Notes: generated by a model from the letters alone, not told the origin. DNA of 64,000 bases from Aalborgiella sp963841045 (GCA_963841045.1 CAWJBD010000004.1:1-64000), one strand, 5' to 3'; positions 40,085 to 49,275 are shown, counted from the stretch's first letter. Translations and numbers: made by a program.

Positions 40085-41190
40085 TTATACGCCTTGTTTC
40101 AAACTCGCTTCAATGAACAAATCCAAATCGCCGTCCAACACCTTTTGCGTGGCAGACGTTTCGACATTGGTGCGCAGGTCTTTGATGCGGCTGTTGTCCA
40201 GCACGTAGCTGCGGATTTGGTGACCCCAGCCCACATCGGTTTTGGTGTCTTCCAACTTTTGTTGCTCTTCTTGTTGCTTGCGCATTTCCAAGTCATACAA
40301 GTTTGGAGCGCAAACGCTTCCAAGCCACTTCGCGGTTGCCGTGTTGGCTGCGTCCGTCTTGGCACTGCACCACGGTGTTGGTGGGAATGTGCGTTAAGCG
40401 CACAGCAGAATCGGTTTTGTTAATGTGCTGTCCACCGGCACCACTGGCACGGTAGGTGTCCACGCGCACATCGGCTGGGTTGATGTTGATTTCGATCGAA
40501 TCATCAATTTCTGGGTACACAAACACCGAGGCAAATGACGTGTGGCGGCCGCCTGATGAATCAAACGGTGATTTGCGTACCAAACGGTGCACACCTGTTT
40601 CGGTGCGCAGCAAACCAAATGCGTATTCGCCTTCAATTTTGATGGTGGCACCTTTGATACCGGCAGTATCGCCTGGTGTTTCGTCTTCAATCACTGTGGC
40701 AAAGCCTTTGCGCTCTGCATATTTAAGGTATTGGCGCAGCAACATGCTGGCCCAGTCGCAAGCCTCAGTTCCACCAGCGCCAGCTTGAATGTCCAAAAAG
40801 CAATTCAGCGGGTCAGCTGGTTTGTTGAACATGCGGCGGAATTCCATCTGCGCCACTTCGGTTTCCAGCTTGGCGGCTTCTTCTTTGATGTGCTCTAGGC
40901 TGTCAATATCGCTATCAGACTTGGCCATGTCGTACAACTCAGCGTTGTCGGCCAGTTCAGTGTCCAGTTTTTGAATGGTCAGAACCACGCCCTCAAGGGC
41001 TTTTTTCTCACGTCCTAAATCCTGGGCTTTTTTCGGGTCGTTCCAGACGGTAGGGTCTTCTAGGGATGCATTGACAGTACGCAGGCGTTCAAACTTGGCA
41101 TCGTAGTCAAAGATACCCCCGTAAATCCAGTGTCCGAGCGGTCAAATCGACCAAATGGCTGCCAATGCTGTTAATTTGTTCTGCGTCCAT
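40085..41190 (-). CDS. prfB: Peptide chain release factor 2 (programmed frameshift)
   Basis: Recognises UGA and UAA and releases the finished chain. The ATG at 41190 opens a 26-codon frame ending at UGA within the classic +1 shift site; after the shift the frame reads DYDAKFERLRTVNASLEDPT. Domain 2-3 features are seen: the peptidyl-hydrolysis motif GGQ in YRASGAGGQHINKTDSAVRL, and GSHGNREVAW-type context. A second, unprogrammed break lies at about 40,300, where KLV-stop should be KLYDLEMRKQQEEQQK; one inserted G explains it, most likely a sequencing error. Full length is about 368 residues, normal for RF2. Confidence 0.93.
41106..41122 (-). promoter_or_regulatory. prfB programmed +1 ribosomal frameshift site
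   Basis: The minus strand reads GGGGG-TAT-CTT-TGA-C. The G-rich element (41120-41116) acts as internal Shine-Dalgarno three bases before the slippery CTT, followed by in-frame TGA (41109-41107) and C. This is the autoregulatory element of RF2: when RF2 is scarce, ribosomes slip +1 at CTT-TGA. Confidence 0.95.
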
Positions 41191-41412
41191 GAAAACCTAC
41201 CCTTGTTTGTGAATTTGTTGTAACCATGCATTTTCGCATGATTGCAAACCAGACATATTGTTGCCGGATTGTTCGCAGTTGTGCATTAGTTGGCAAAAAG
41301 CAAATGTTTCAATTGTTAATACAAAAGTGATATAGACCTTTAACTCTAAAATGCATTAACAAACGTTAGAATCCAAACGAAAATTTAGTAATCTGTTAAT
41401 AAATAAGTAAAC

Positions 41413-41774
41413 ATGCGTAACAACCAACTCCAACAAATATTGAATGACCTGAATGGCTCAACAGCCGATATTGAAGCATCTGCTTTGATTTCAACCGACG
41501 GCTTGATGATGGCTTCTGCCTTGCCGCAAGGCATGGATGAAGACCGTGTGGGCGCAATGACTGCAGCTTTGTTGTCACTGGGCGACCGCGCTGCCAAAGA
41601 ACTGGCCCGTGGTTCATTGCAACGCATTTTGTTGCAAGGTGAGCGTGGTTTTGTCATCTTGAGTGCATCGGGCACGGAAGCGGTTTAACCGTGTTGGCTA
41701 AGCAAAACGCCAAATTGGGCTTGATATTTTTGGATATGAAGCGTGCGGCAGAGTCTTTAGCACGGCTGATTTAA
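41413..41774 (+). CDS. Roadblock/LC7-domain protein, MglB-like (one frameshift)
   Basis: About 120 residues. ILNDLNGSTADIEASALIST and DGLMMASALPQGMDEDRVGA form the first half of a roadblock fold; the frame then stops at 41688, but with a one-base deletion near 41,684 it continues LTVLAKQNAKLGLIFLDMKR and ends LARLI at 41774, the usual C-terminus. Roadblock proteins bind and regulate small Ras-like GTPases (MglB with MglA, CvnB with CvnD). A GTPase of that class is encoded three genes downstream, so a partner relation is likely. Confidence 0.85.
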
Positions 41775-41794
41775 ACAAAGTATCTGTTAGCAAA

Positions 41795-42387
41795 ATGCCA
41801 AACTTTGCTGACTCAGCGCAGGCTTCATTAGAATCGCGCGCGACATTCAGAATACTCAGCCGCCAGGTTTTCAAAGACAGAAATAACGTTGCGTTGCATC
41901 AATCACGCTTGCAAGCTGCTATGAACTTGCCTGGCTCTGAACCAGTCCAAGGCGCATTGGTCGATCTGTTGGTAGGTTGTTTGCCTGCAACCGAAGATGA
42001 CCAACAGATGGCTTTGGCTTTGTACAAGCTCGGCTCAATCCTTTGCTTGTCGCAAAGCTGAGACCTTACATTACTCAAGCTGGATTACCCCTCAGCAATG
42101 CGCTGGCTACAAGATGGAGTGTGATAGCCAGCCCTTCACTTGACATGCCCAGGCGCACGATGCGTTGCAATACTGATGATTCGCGATTCCATGCACAGAA
42201 CGCAGTGAAAGCTTGGCAAGTTCATGATGTTGCGGCACAGGATGCATTTTTAGAGCATTGCGTCATTTGCCAAGACAAGCTTGCGTTTTTATTGGCGCGA
42301 CGAAGCTTGTTGCAGCAGCTAGATGAGTTGCCCGCGGCTTGGAAGGCCGTAGGAGATCAGCTCGAAATGATGGTCACTGAATCATGA
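41795..42387 (+). CDS. Hypothetical protein in the GTPase-roadblock cluster (one frameshift)
   Basis: Not recognised. Pieces 41795-42061 and 42043-42387 join near 42,050 (the proper reading being NPLLVAKLRPYITQAGLPLS) into about 197 residues, mostly helical. Features are SRQVFKDRNNVALHQSRLQA near the N-terminus and a Cys pair (EHCVICQDKLAFLLARR) near the C-terminus. The stop overlaps the next ATG as ATGA, so it is co-translated with the receiver-like gene. Confidence 0.55.
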
Positions 42388-43745
42388 AGATATTGCTCAT
42401 AGGCTTATCACGTGGATCAGCTATTGCGGTTGAAATGTTGGCTTCTGTGGTATGGAACAATCCAGAATATGCCCGCATCGAGCGGAATATGACCGCCACA
42501 TTGGGCGAGATACCGCGTGAGATGCGTGACTATGATTTGTGCATGATTGACCTTTTAGGCATAGGCTATTCACGCTGTACCGCAGAGCGTGAAATGGCGC
42601 TAAAGCAAGTTATTCATTCACGTCCTGCATTGATTTTTATACCGCCAGGCAGCGGAGGTGGTTGGTTAAATTCTGTGATGTTGCAAGATTGTCAGGTGCA
42701 GACAGCCGACCACTGTTTAACGGTTCAGCACCCGATATCAACCACTGTTTTGCGCGAGACAATGAAAGATTTGCATCGCAAAATGAGTGTGCAAATGCAA
42801 GCTACGCATACGCCAGCCAGCAATCATGAAATCACGCAGCCTCCTAAAATTCATGCCGTCAAACTGGAGAATCAAAAACAGGAAACATACAGTCTTGAGT
42901 CACTTGCAGATATTGTGACTGACACCAGCGAGTTAACCCGCAAGGGTCTGGGTCGTTGGGGTGGGCCCATTGCCAAACGGCAGCCAATTTCAAATCACAA
43001 CTCAACTTTCAATTTGTTGGTTCAGGGCACACAGCTTCCAGCTGTTGCACCTTTCACGTTGACCGAGTTCAATTACGCTTATTTAATTGCAGCAGCTCCA
43101 GAGCTCAAAGAAAATCAATATCTTGCGTTGACTTACCAATGTCTTTTATTTCCAAACCCAACTGAGTTGCGAATCGCGACGCACGCGACAACTGTTTTCT
43201 GTCCGCATGAGAATTGGGTTGCGAGCAATGTATCTAAAGCATTGGTGTCCCGCATGATTAACCATGAGCTGATGGTGAAACTAGCGACCGTGAACCAAAT
43301 AACCGATGAATCGCAAAAAGAGCGCGCATTGGCATTAAGTTCCGACCAGTCGGATAAGCGCAAAGCTTTAGATGCCGAAGTGTGGCGATTGGTGTTTTAT
43401 GTCATGCGCGATAAACCCTTGCTTACCAATGTGGATGTGCGATTTCAGCTGAATCGGTTCCCAAATTTCACACGCATACACGGCATGCCTGATGTGTATA
43501 TTCAGCTGGCATTGTTGTGCATGCGTCAGCCGCAAACGCTCAAGGGTTTGCAGTCATTGTTTCCTAAAGAAAATTCGCAATTGATTGCATTATTTGTTTG
43601 CTGCGCATTGTCTTCTGGTATGGCCACTGCTTTGCCAAGCGCCAGCCAAATCGAAAAACCAAGAGCAGAGCATTTGCCCACGTTCACGCATAAACCTGCT
43701 CGCAGCCGCAGTTTTCTAAGATCGTTATTGGACAAACTTTTTTGA
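42384..43745 (+). CDS. Two-domain hypothetical protein, receiver-like N-terminus
   Basis: 453 residues, intact, function unknown. The first 130 residues alternate strands and helices (MKILLIGLSRGSAIAVEML, DYDLCMIDLLGIG, ALIFIPPGSGGG) in the manner of a response-regulator receiver, though a phosphoacceptor is not assured. A polar linker follows (about 130-200), then a helical C-terminal domain of about 200 residues (KPLLTNVDVRFQLNRFPNFT) and a basic tail (PARSRSFLRSLLDKLF) that could touch membrane. It stands between roadblock and GTPase genes and may connect them. Confidence 0.5.
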   Translation: MKILLIGLSRGSAIAVEMLASVVWNNPEYARIERNMTATLGEIPREMRDYDLCMIDLLGIGYSRCTAEREMALKQVIHSRPALIFIPPGSGGGWLNSVMLQDCQVQTADHCLTVQHPISTTVLRETMKDLHRKMSVQMQATHTPASNHEITQPPKIHAVKLENQKQETYSLESLADIVTDTSELTRKGLGRWGGPIAKRQPISNHNSTFNLLVQGTQLPAVAPFTLTEFNYAYLIAAAPELKENQYLALTYQCLLFPNPTELRIATHATTVFCPHENWVASNVSKALVSRMINHELMVKLATVNQITDESQKERALALSSDQSDKRKALDAEVWRLVFYVMRDKPLLTNVDVRFQLNRFPNFTRIHGMPDVYIQLALLCMRQPQTLKGLQSLFPKENSQLIALFVCCALSSGMATALPSASQIEKPRAEHLPTFTHKPARSRSFLRSLLDKLF

Positions 43746-43787
43746 TCCATCTATTCAACATTTTTCTGATTTTTATTGTTATTACAT

Positions 43788-44339
43788 ATGGCATCAGTTT
43801 ATAAAATAGTTTTCGCAGGTCCCGTCGGTTCAGGTAAGACGCGTGCTGTGAAAACGCTTTCTGATATCGAAGTTGTCTCAACAGAGGCTGATGCCACTGA
43901 CGATGTGAAGAATCTAAAGCATCAAACCACAGTGGCAATGGACTATGGTGTGATGAATCTGGCAAATGGCGACAAAGTGCGTTTGTACGGCACCCCGGGT
44001 CAAGAGCGGTTTGACTTCATGTGGGATATCTTGTCTGAAAACGCATTGGGCTTGGTGTTGTTATTGGACGGTAGTTCTCCAGATCCTGTTGGTGATTTGC
44101 TCGCCTATACCAATGCATTTAAAAAGATCATCGATACGACGGTGGCTGTGGTCGGCATTACCCACACAGAAGACAACCTAGACAGAGACAATGCTGTTCG
44201 CAGTGCTGTTTCAAATGCTTTGAAATCGCTGAACTTACCCGCAACGGTGATGTCTGTTGATGCGCGCGAACGAGCCGATATGGTGATGGTCATGAAAACG
44301 CTGCTGTACAGCATCGACCCTTTGTATCAATCTGAATAA
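43788..44339 (+). CDS. MglA/CvnD-like small Ras-type GTPase
   Basis: 183 residues, intact. The P-loop GPVGSGKT is at 11-18, the conserved Thr of switch I lies within HQTTVAMDYG (about 45-54), switch II is YGTPGQERF at 67-75, and the G4 position has THTED (125-129) instead of NKxD, as is usual for the bacterial group next to roadblock proteins. G5 is around SVDARE. I use the ATG at 43788. A cytoplasmic switch protein; in Myxococcus MglA sets polarity and in Streptomyces CvnD belongs to conservon signalling, but no histidine kinase is seen here. Confidence 0.88.
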   Translation: MASVYKIVFAGPVGSGKTRAVKTLSDIEVVSTEADATDDVKNLKHQTTVAMDYGVMNLANGDKVRLYGTPGQERFDFMWDILSENALGLVLLLDGSSPDPVGDLLAYTNAFKKIIDTTVAVVGITHTEDNLDRDNAVRSAVSNALKSLNLPATVMSVDARERADMVMVMKTLLYSIDPLYQSE

Positions 44340-44381
44340 GTTATCCGCTAAATCTGAACTCCAAATCCATTCATTTTTTCC

Positions 44382-45000
44382 ATGACAGACGAATCTTCAA
44401 ATTTGTTCAATATCGCATTAACACCAGCAGGTGTGTTGTACGCTTTTTCACAACAAGTGCCTGATGCTACGCAAACAAAATTGCAAAGCATTTTGTCATC
44501 TAAAGCTTTACCGAACGTATTAGTTTGGTTGAATCACGACACAGAGACATCATGCATTATTGGAGCGTGGATTTTCGCAAGGGTGGATTCAACGTGTTCA
44601 GCGCGATTTACGCGCACCTGATGTGAAATTGGACGAATTTTTATCGCATGTGATAGCAGGGCTTTCAGGTGAACGCCGTGTTGCACTGGCATCTACCGGA
44701 GGTTTTTGCATTGGGCATTCTGGTTACACGCTGGTAGAGGCAGAAGCGCTCTGCGTGGCTGCCGCAGACTTCACAGAATTCGCAGGTCGGCAACGTGCGC
44801 GCGGTTGGCAAGGAGCGAGCCGCATGGCTTCCTTTCACGAAGATGTCACCATGCTGATGCCAACCACTTCTTTTGTCCCATTTTGGGTAGATGGCAACGA
44901 CTATTGCTTGGTCATTGCAGGTGAACCGCTTTTGAACAACCCCGTTTTTGTCGAGTTGGTGTGGGGTATTAAAACGGCAGGGGAGCGTTTTGCTAAATAA
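44382..45000 (+). CDS. Second roadblock-like protein (one frameshift)
   Basis: Pieces 44382 to about 44,560 and 44,560 to 45000 join through an indel (NHDTETS then HALLERGFSQGWIQRVQRDL) into about 206 residues. The C-terminal part has a profilin/roadblock-like strand pattern: RRVALASTGGFCIGHSGYTL, a helix EAEALCVAAADFTEFAG, and TMLMPTTSFVPFWVDGNDYC. Roadblock assignment is inference from pattern and neighbours. It follows the GTPase gene by 42 bp and closes the cluster. Confidence 0.5.
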
Positions 45001-45082
45001 ACCTAGCCAAATCAAAACCAAATTTGTGCTTAATTTTGCTGCAATAATTACTAAATTGTTCAACCTAATCGGAGAAGCCAGC

Positions 45083-45676
45083 ATGAGACAAACAACTTTC
45101 ATCGCCCTAAGCAAAGGTGCAATAACTCTGACATTGTTGCTGACTGCTGCAGGCACATTTGCCCAAAGTCGTTATTGCGTGATTGATGAGCAAACAGGCC
45201 GTCTCCACTGTGGTTGGCTGGCCGATTCACAAGGTTTCCGCATCGCAGACCCTGCACCAGCAATGGTTGCACCTGTTGTGAATCCACCCGTCATCACTGA
45301 TAACCGCAGTCGTCGTGAAATTGAATTCGAACGCGAACGTGAACAACGCTTTGCTTTTGAACAACAACGTTTGCAATTGCAAGAGCGTGTCAATGCTTTG
45401 TTCCTTGAGGTATTAGGTCGCGATGCAGATATCGTGACGCTGAGGCGTGTGACAGGGCAAGTCATGGAAGGCCGCGCTTTGGCCGATGTGCGCATTGAAC
45501 TGGCCACCAGCCAAGAGGCGCGTTCTACGATAAACCAAATCTACCGTGAAGTATTGCGTCGTGAAGCAGATTTGGCTGGACTGAACGCCCAAGTGTCGGG
45601 ATTACGCAGCGGCATGAGCATGGCACAAATTCGACAATCGATTCAAGACAGCCCAGAAGCACGAAACAGACGGTAA
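45083..45676 (+). CDS. Exported protein with two DUF4214-like repeats
   Basis: 197 residues from the ATG at 45083 (GGAGA before it). The signal peptide ends at AAGTFAQ. A proline-rich linker and a highly charged helix (REIEFEREREQRFAFEQQRL) follow, then two copies of a DUF4214/phycobilisome-linker-like unit: LFLEVLGRDADIVTLRRVTG with IELATSQEAR, and IYREVLRREADLAGLNAQVS with SIQDSPEAR. DUF4214 units are common in surface proteins; the role here is unknown. It may be separate from the GTPase cluster upstream. Confidence 0.65.
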   Translation: MRQTTFIALSKGAITLTLLLTAAGTFAQSRYCVIDEQTGRLHCGWLADSQGFRIADPAPAMVAPVVNPPVITDNRSRREIEFEREREQRFAFEQQRLQLQERVNALFLEVLGRDADIVTLRRVTGQVMEGRALADVRIELATSQEARSTINQIYREVLRREADLAGLNAQVSGLRSGMSMAQIRQSIQDSPEARNRR

Positions 45677-45716
45677 ATCATGATACACGTTACATGTGAC
45701 GTGTATTAGGACACAC

Positions 45717-45780
45717 TTGCTATATAAATAATAGCAAACTAGGCAATCAATACGCCGGATACAGCCATTTTTGATACATA
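45717..45780 (+). repeat. Dispersed palindromic repeat, intergenic copy upstream of thrS
   Basis: TTGCTATATAAATAATAGCA then AACTAGGCAATCAATACG and CCGGATACAGCCATTT. A well conserved copy that starts 41 bp after the DUF4214 gene and ends 60 bp before thrS. Confidence 0.9.
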
Positions 45781-45840
45781 AAAACTGCTTTCGTGTAAAA
45801 TGCTGGGTTATTCATTAAAAAACCTCAGCAATTTAAACCC

Positions 45841-47752
45841 ATGATTCAAATCACACTTCCCGATGGCTCAAAACGTGACTATGACGCTGCCAGTGTCACG
45901 ATAGCCGATGTGGCCATGTCCATTGGTGCTGGCTTGGCAAAAGCTGCATTGGCTGGAAAAGTTGATGGGAAAGTGGTGGACACGAGTTTCAGCATCACCA
46001 AGGACAGCACTGTGGCCATCATCACTGCCAAAGATGCAGAAGGCTTGGAAGTGATTCGCCATTCAACAGCGCATTTGCTGGCCTATGCGGTGAAGGAGTT
46101 GTTTCCTGACGCACAGGTCACGATTGGTCCTGTGATTGAACACGGCTTTTTCTACGATTTTTCATACAAGCGCCCATTTACTTTGGACGATTTGGCGCTC
46201 ATCGAAAAAAAGATGACAGAGCTGGCCAACAAAGATGAGCCAGTTACACGCCGTGTCTTGCCGCGTGACGAAGCGGTGAGCTATTTCAAGGGCTTGGGCG
46301 AACACTACAAAGCTGAAATCATTGCCAGCATTCCTAGCCAATGAAGATGTGAGTCTGTACCGCGAAGGTGCGTTTGAAGATTTGTGCCGTGGCCCACACG
46401 TGCCATCCACAGGCAAATTAAAACATTTCAAATTGATGAAATTGGCAGGTGCCTATTGGCGCGGCGACCACAACAATGAAATGTTGCAACGCATTTATGG
46501 CACCGCTTGGGGTAGCAAAGACGAGTTGCAACAGCATTTGAAAATGCTGGAAGAGGCTGAAAAACGCGACCACCGCAAACTGGGTCGCGAGCTGGATTTG
46601 TTTCACATCGACGAACATTCGCCTGGTACCGTTTTTTGGCATCCGAAAGGCTGGACCGTTTGGCAAGGCGTTGAACAATACATGCGCAAGGTGTACCAAG
46701 ACAATGGTTACTTGGAAGTGAAAGGGCCACAGATTTTGGATAAAAGTTTGTGGGAAAAAACGGGGCACTGGGACAAATACAAAGAGAACATGTTTGTCAC
46801 CGAGTCGGAAAAACGTGACTATGCCCTGAAGCCCATGAATTGCCCAGGTCATATCTTGATCTACAAACATGGGCTCAAAAGCTACCGCGATTTACCGCTG
46901 CGGTTTGGCGAATTTGGTGCTTGCCATCGCAACGAACCGTCGGGCGGCTTGCACGGCATCATGCGCGTGCGCGCCTTTACGCAAGATGATGGTCATATTT
47001 TCTGTACCGAAGACCAAATTCAAAGCGAAGTGGTGGCGTTCACCACTTTGTTGCAAAAAGTGTACGCCGATTTTGGATTCAAGAACATCATCTACAAGCT
47101 ATCAACACGACCTGAAAAACGCATTGGTACCGACGAGAGCTGGGACAAAGCAGAGACAGCACTGGCTGAAGGCTTGAAAGCATCTGGCTGTGAGTTCACC
47201 TATTTGCCAGGCGAGGGTGCTTTTTACGGTCCGAAAATTGAATACACCCTGAAAGATGCATTGGGGCGTGAATGGCAATGCGGCACGATTCAGGTGGATC
47301 CTAATTTGCCAGAGCGACTGGATGCAGAATTTGTCGGCGAAGATGGCGGTCGCCACAGACCCATCATGTTGCACCGTGCCATTGTGGGAAGCTTGGAGCG
47401 ATTCATCGGAATTTTGATAGAAGAACACGCGGGCGCATTGCCGTTTTGGCTGGCGCCAGTGCAGATTGCCATCCTGAATATCACCGATACACAGGCCGAA
47501 TATGCCCAAAATGTGGCTAAACGGTTGAAAAATAAAGGGTTTCGGGTTGAATTAGACCTGCGAAACGAGAAAATAACGTATAAAATACGGGAGCATTCGA
47601 TGCAGAAGCTGCCTTATATCCTTGTGATAGGGGATAAAGAGATGGCAGCTGGTTCTGTAGCAGTGCGCGCGAGGGGCAATGTAGACCTCGGTGTGATGTC
47701 TTTGGATGATTTTGAAACCAAAATCGCCAATGATGTTGCCACTAAAGCTTGA
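45841..47752 (+). CDS. thrS: Threonyl-tRNA synthetase (one frameshift)
   Basis: Class II synthetase. The N-terminal TGS domain begins MIQITLPDGSKRDYDAASVT; the editing domain has HSTAHLLAYAVKELFPDAQV (HxxxH). The catalytic core shows motif 1 around NGYLEVKGPQILDKSLW, zinc/threonine site NCPGHILIYKH, motif 2 RFGEFGACHRNEPSG and motif 3 RHRPIMLHRAIVGSLERFIG. An extra A in CCTAGCCAATG near 46,339 breaks the frame; without it IASIP continues ANEDVSLYREGA. About 636 residues. An essential gene, so the break is probably a sequence error. It heads thrS-infC-rpmI-rplT-pheS-pheT. Confidence 0.95.
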
Positions 47753-47798
47753 GTTTCATTCATCCGAAAGTTTTGAATTGAACCTGACTATATTAAGT

Positions 47799-47858
47799 CA
47801 AATCAGGCTCTAGCCGGCGTATTTGTTGCAGATATTGCTATTATTTTTATAGCTAAAC
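47799..47858 (-). repeat. Dispersed palindromic repeat in the infC leader
   Basis: GCTCTAGCCGGCGTATTTGT then TGCAGATATTGCTATTATTT and TTATAGCTAA. A well conserved copy. It ends only about 20 bp before the infC initiation codon and about 7 bp before its ribosome binding site AAGGA, so the palindromic half would fold next to the translation start. Confidence 0.88.
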
Positions 47859-47877
47859 ATTTTTAAGGATTATTACC

Positions 47878-48483
47878 ATAGCTACTGAATTTCGTGATCG
47901 TCGCCAACGTGAAGAGCGAAAACATCGTTTAAACCGAGAAATCATGGCGACTGAAGTTCGCTTAACCGGTCCAGAAAATGAACCACTCGGGATTGTTTCT
48001 ATCAATGAAGCACTGCGATTAGCAGGCGAATACGATGTTGATTTGGTTGAGATTGTTGCCACCGCAACACCACCTGTATGTCGTTTAATCGACTACGGCA
48101 AACTCAAATACCAAGAGCAAAAGAAAGCGGCAGACGCGAAGTCAAAGCAGGTAGTACAAGAGATTAAGGAAATCAAGTTCCGTCCAGGAACGGATGAAGG
48201 TGACTACAACATCAAAATGCGCAATATCAAGCGCTTTTTGGATGAAGGCGACAAGGTCAAAGTGACATTGCGGTTCAGGGGTCGTGAGATCACCCACCAA
48301 GAATTGGGCATGGACTTGTTGAACCGCATTCGTGACGAGTTGAAAGATTTGATTATTGTGGAGCAATTTCCAAAATTGGAAGGTCGCCAAATGGTGATGA
48401 TGATTGCGCCAGGAAAGAAAAAACCAGCGGCTAAACCGCAGGTAGCGCAAGCTGCAACAGCCAAGGCTGACGCAGAAGCGTAA
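47878..48483 (+). CDS. infC: Translation initiation factor IF-3 (AUA start)
   Basis: 201 residues. The conserved N-terminus ATEFRDRRQREERKHRLNRE lies upstream of the first ATG (47944) and is preceded by ATA at 47878, with AAGGA eight bases before it. No ATG, GTG or TTG fits, so I call ATA as initiator; infC is known for AUU, AUC or AUA starts that IF-3 itself discriminates against, giving autoregulation. The N-domain (GIVSINEALRLAGEYDVDLV) and C-domain (IKFRPGTDEGDYNIKMRNIK) are complete, with a Lys/Ala-rich tail. Confidence 0.93.
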   Translation: MATEFRDRRQREERKHRLNREIMATEVRLTGPENEPLGIVSINEALRLAGEYDVDLVEIVATATPPVCRLIDYGKLKYQEQKKAADAKSKQVVQEIKEIKFRPGTDEGDYNIKMRNIKRFLDEGDKVKVTLRFRGREITHQELGMDLLNRIRDELKDLIIVEQFPKLEGRQMVMMIAPGKKKPAAKPQVAQAATAKADAEA

Positions 48484-48493
48484 AAAGTGGTGG

Positions 48494-48588
48494 GTTTAAC
48501 GACTTGCCGCTTTACAAGTGGTAAGTTTAACGACTCGCCACTTTACAAGTGGCTCGGGGCCATCAAGTTTACGTAGGTTCGTAAACGC
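48494..48588 (+). promoter_or_regulatory. Structured leader of rpmI-rplT with two 31-bp direct repeats
   Basis: Units start at 48494 and 48525: GTTTAACGACTTGCCGCTTT and GTTTAACGACTCGCCACTTT, each followed by ACAAGTGG. Each forms a small hairpin (CCACTT-TAC-AAGTGG in the second). A third hairpin, GTTTACG...CGTAAAC, is at 48567-48586, about 35 bp before rpmI. L20 is known to repress its own operon by binding a leader that mimics 23S rRNA; this could be such a site, by inference only. Confidence 0.5.
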
Positions 48589-48621
48589 CTCACGAGCACA
48601 ATTTGAAAAGGGAGCATGAAT

Positions 48622-48825
48622 ATGCCCAAAATGAAGACCAAAAGTGGCGCGAAAAAGCGTTTTCGCGTTCGTCCAGGTGGTACCGTTAAACGCGGTCAAG
48701 CCTTCAAACGTCATATTTTGACCAAGAAGACCACTAAAAACAAACGTCATTTGCGCGGCGCAACCGCAGTACATGAGACCGATATGGGTCGCATGGCACA
48801 AATGTTGCCCGGTCAAGGCCTTTAA
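48622..48825 (+). CDS. rpmI: Ribosomal protein bL35
   Basis: 67 residues from the ATG at 48622 (MPKMKTKSGAKKRFRVRPGG), the usual start and length; GGGAG lies seven bases before it. An ATG two codons upstream is too close to that site. Confidence 0.96.
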   Translation: MPKMKTKSGAKKRFRVRPGGTVKRGQAFKRHILTKKTTKNKRHLRGATAVHETDMGRMAQMLPGQGL

Positions 48826-48851
48826 TTTAACGACGAACAAGGAGAAATACT

Positions 48852-49211
48852 ATGCCTCGCGTCAAACGTGGTGTCACGGCCAGAGCCCGTCACAAAAAAA
48901 TCATCGCCCTTGCAAAGGGTTTTCGCGGTCGCCGCGGTAATGTTTTCCGGGTCGCAAAAGAAGCGGTCATGAAAGCTGGGCAATATGCCTACCGTGATCG
49001 TCGTACCAAAAAACGTGTATTCCGCCGCTTGTGGATTGCACGTATCAACGCCGCAGCGCGTGAGTGTGGTTTGACATACAGCCAATTTGCAAACGGTTTG
49101 AAGAAGGCTTCAATTGAAGTCGATCGCAAAATGTTGGCAGATATTGCTGTGAACGATAAAGCCGCATTTGCCAGCATTGTGGAACAAGTTAAAGCCAAAC
49201 TGGCTGCTTGA
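48852..49211 (+). CDS. rplT: Ribosomal protein bL20
   Basis: 119 residues, complete: MPRVKRGVTARARHKKIIAL, the basic helix GFRGRRGNVFRVAKEAVMKA and the RNA-binding globular end (LWIARINAAARECGLTYSQF). It binds 23S rRNA early in 50S assembly and typically represses rpmI-rplT translation. Confidence 0.97.
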   Translation: MPRVKRGVTARARHKKIIALAKGFRGRRGNVFRVAKEAVMKAGQYAYRDRRTKKRVFRRLWIARINAAARECGLTYSQFANGLKKASIEVDRKMLADIAVNDKAAFASIVEQVKAKLAA

Positions 49212-49224
49212 TTTTAAGCATGCA

Positions 49225-49275
49225 GCTGCTATCTAAAAAGTAGCAGCTTAGGCAATAGAAACAAGGGCTAGGGCT
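49225..49275 (+). repeat. Degenerate dispersed palindromic repeat after rplT
   Basis: CAGCTGCTATCTAAAAAGTA then GCAGCTTAGGCAATAGAAAC and AAGGGCTAGGGC. It keeps the GCTAT...TAGC palindrome and TAGGCAAT but has lost most of the CGCCGG part. It runs into the rplT terminator. Confidence 0.55.
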
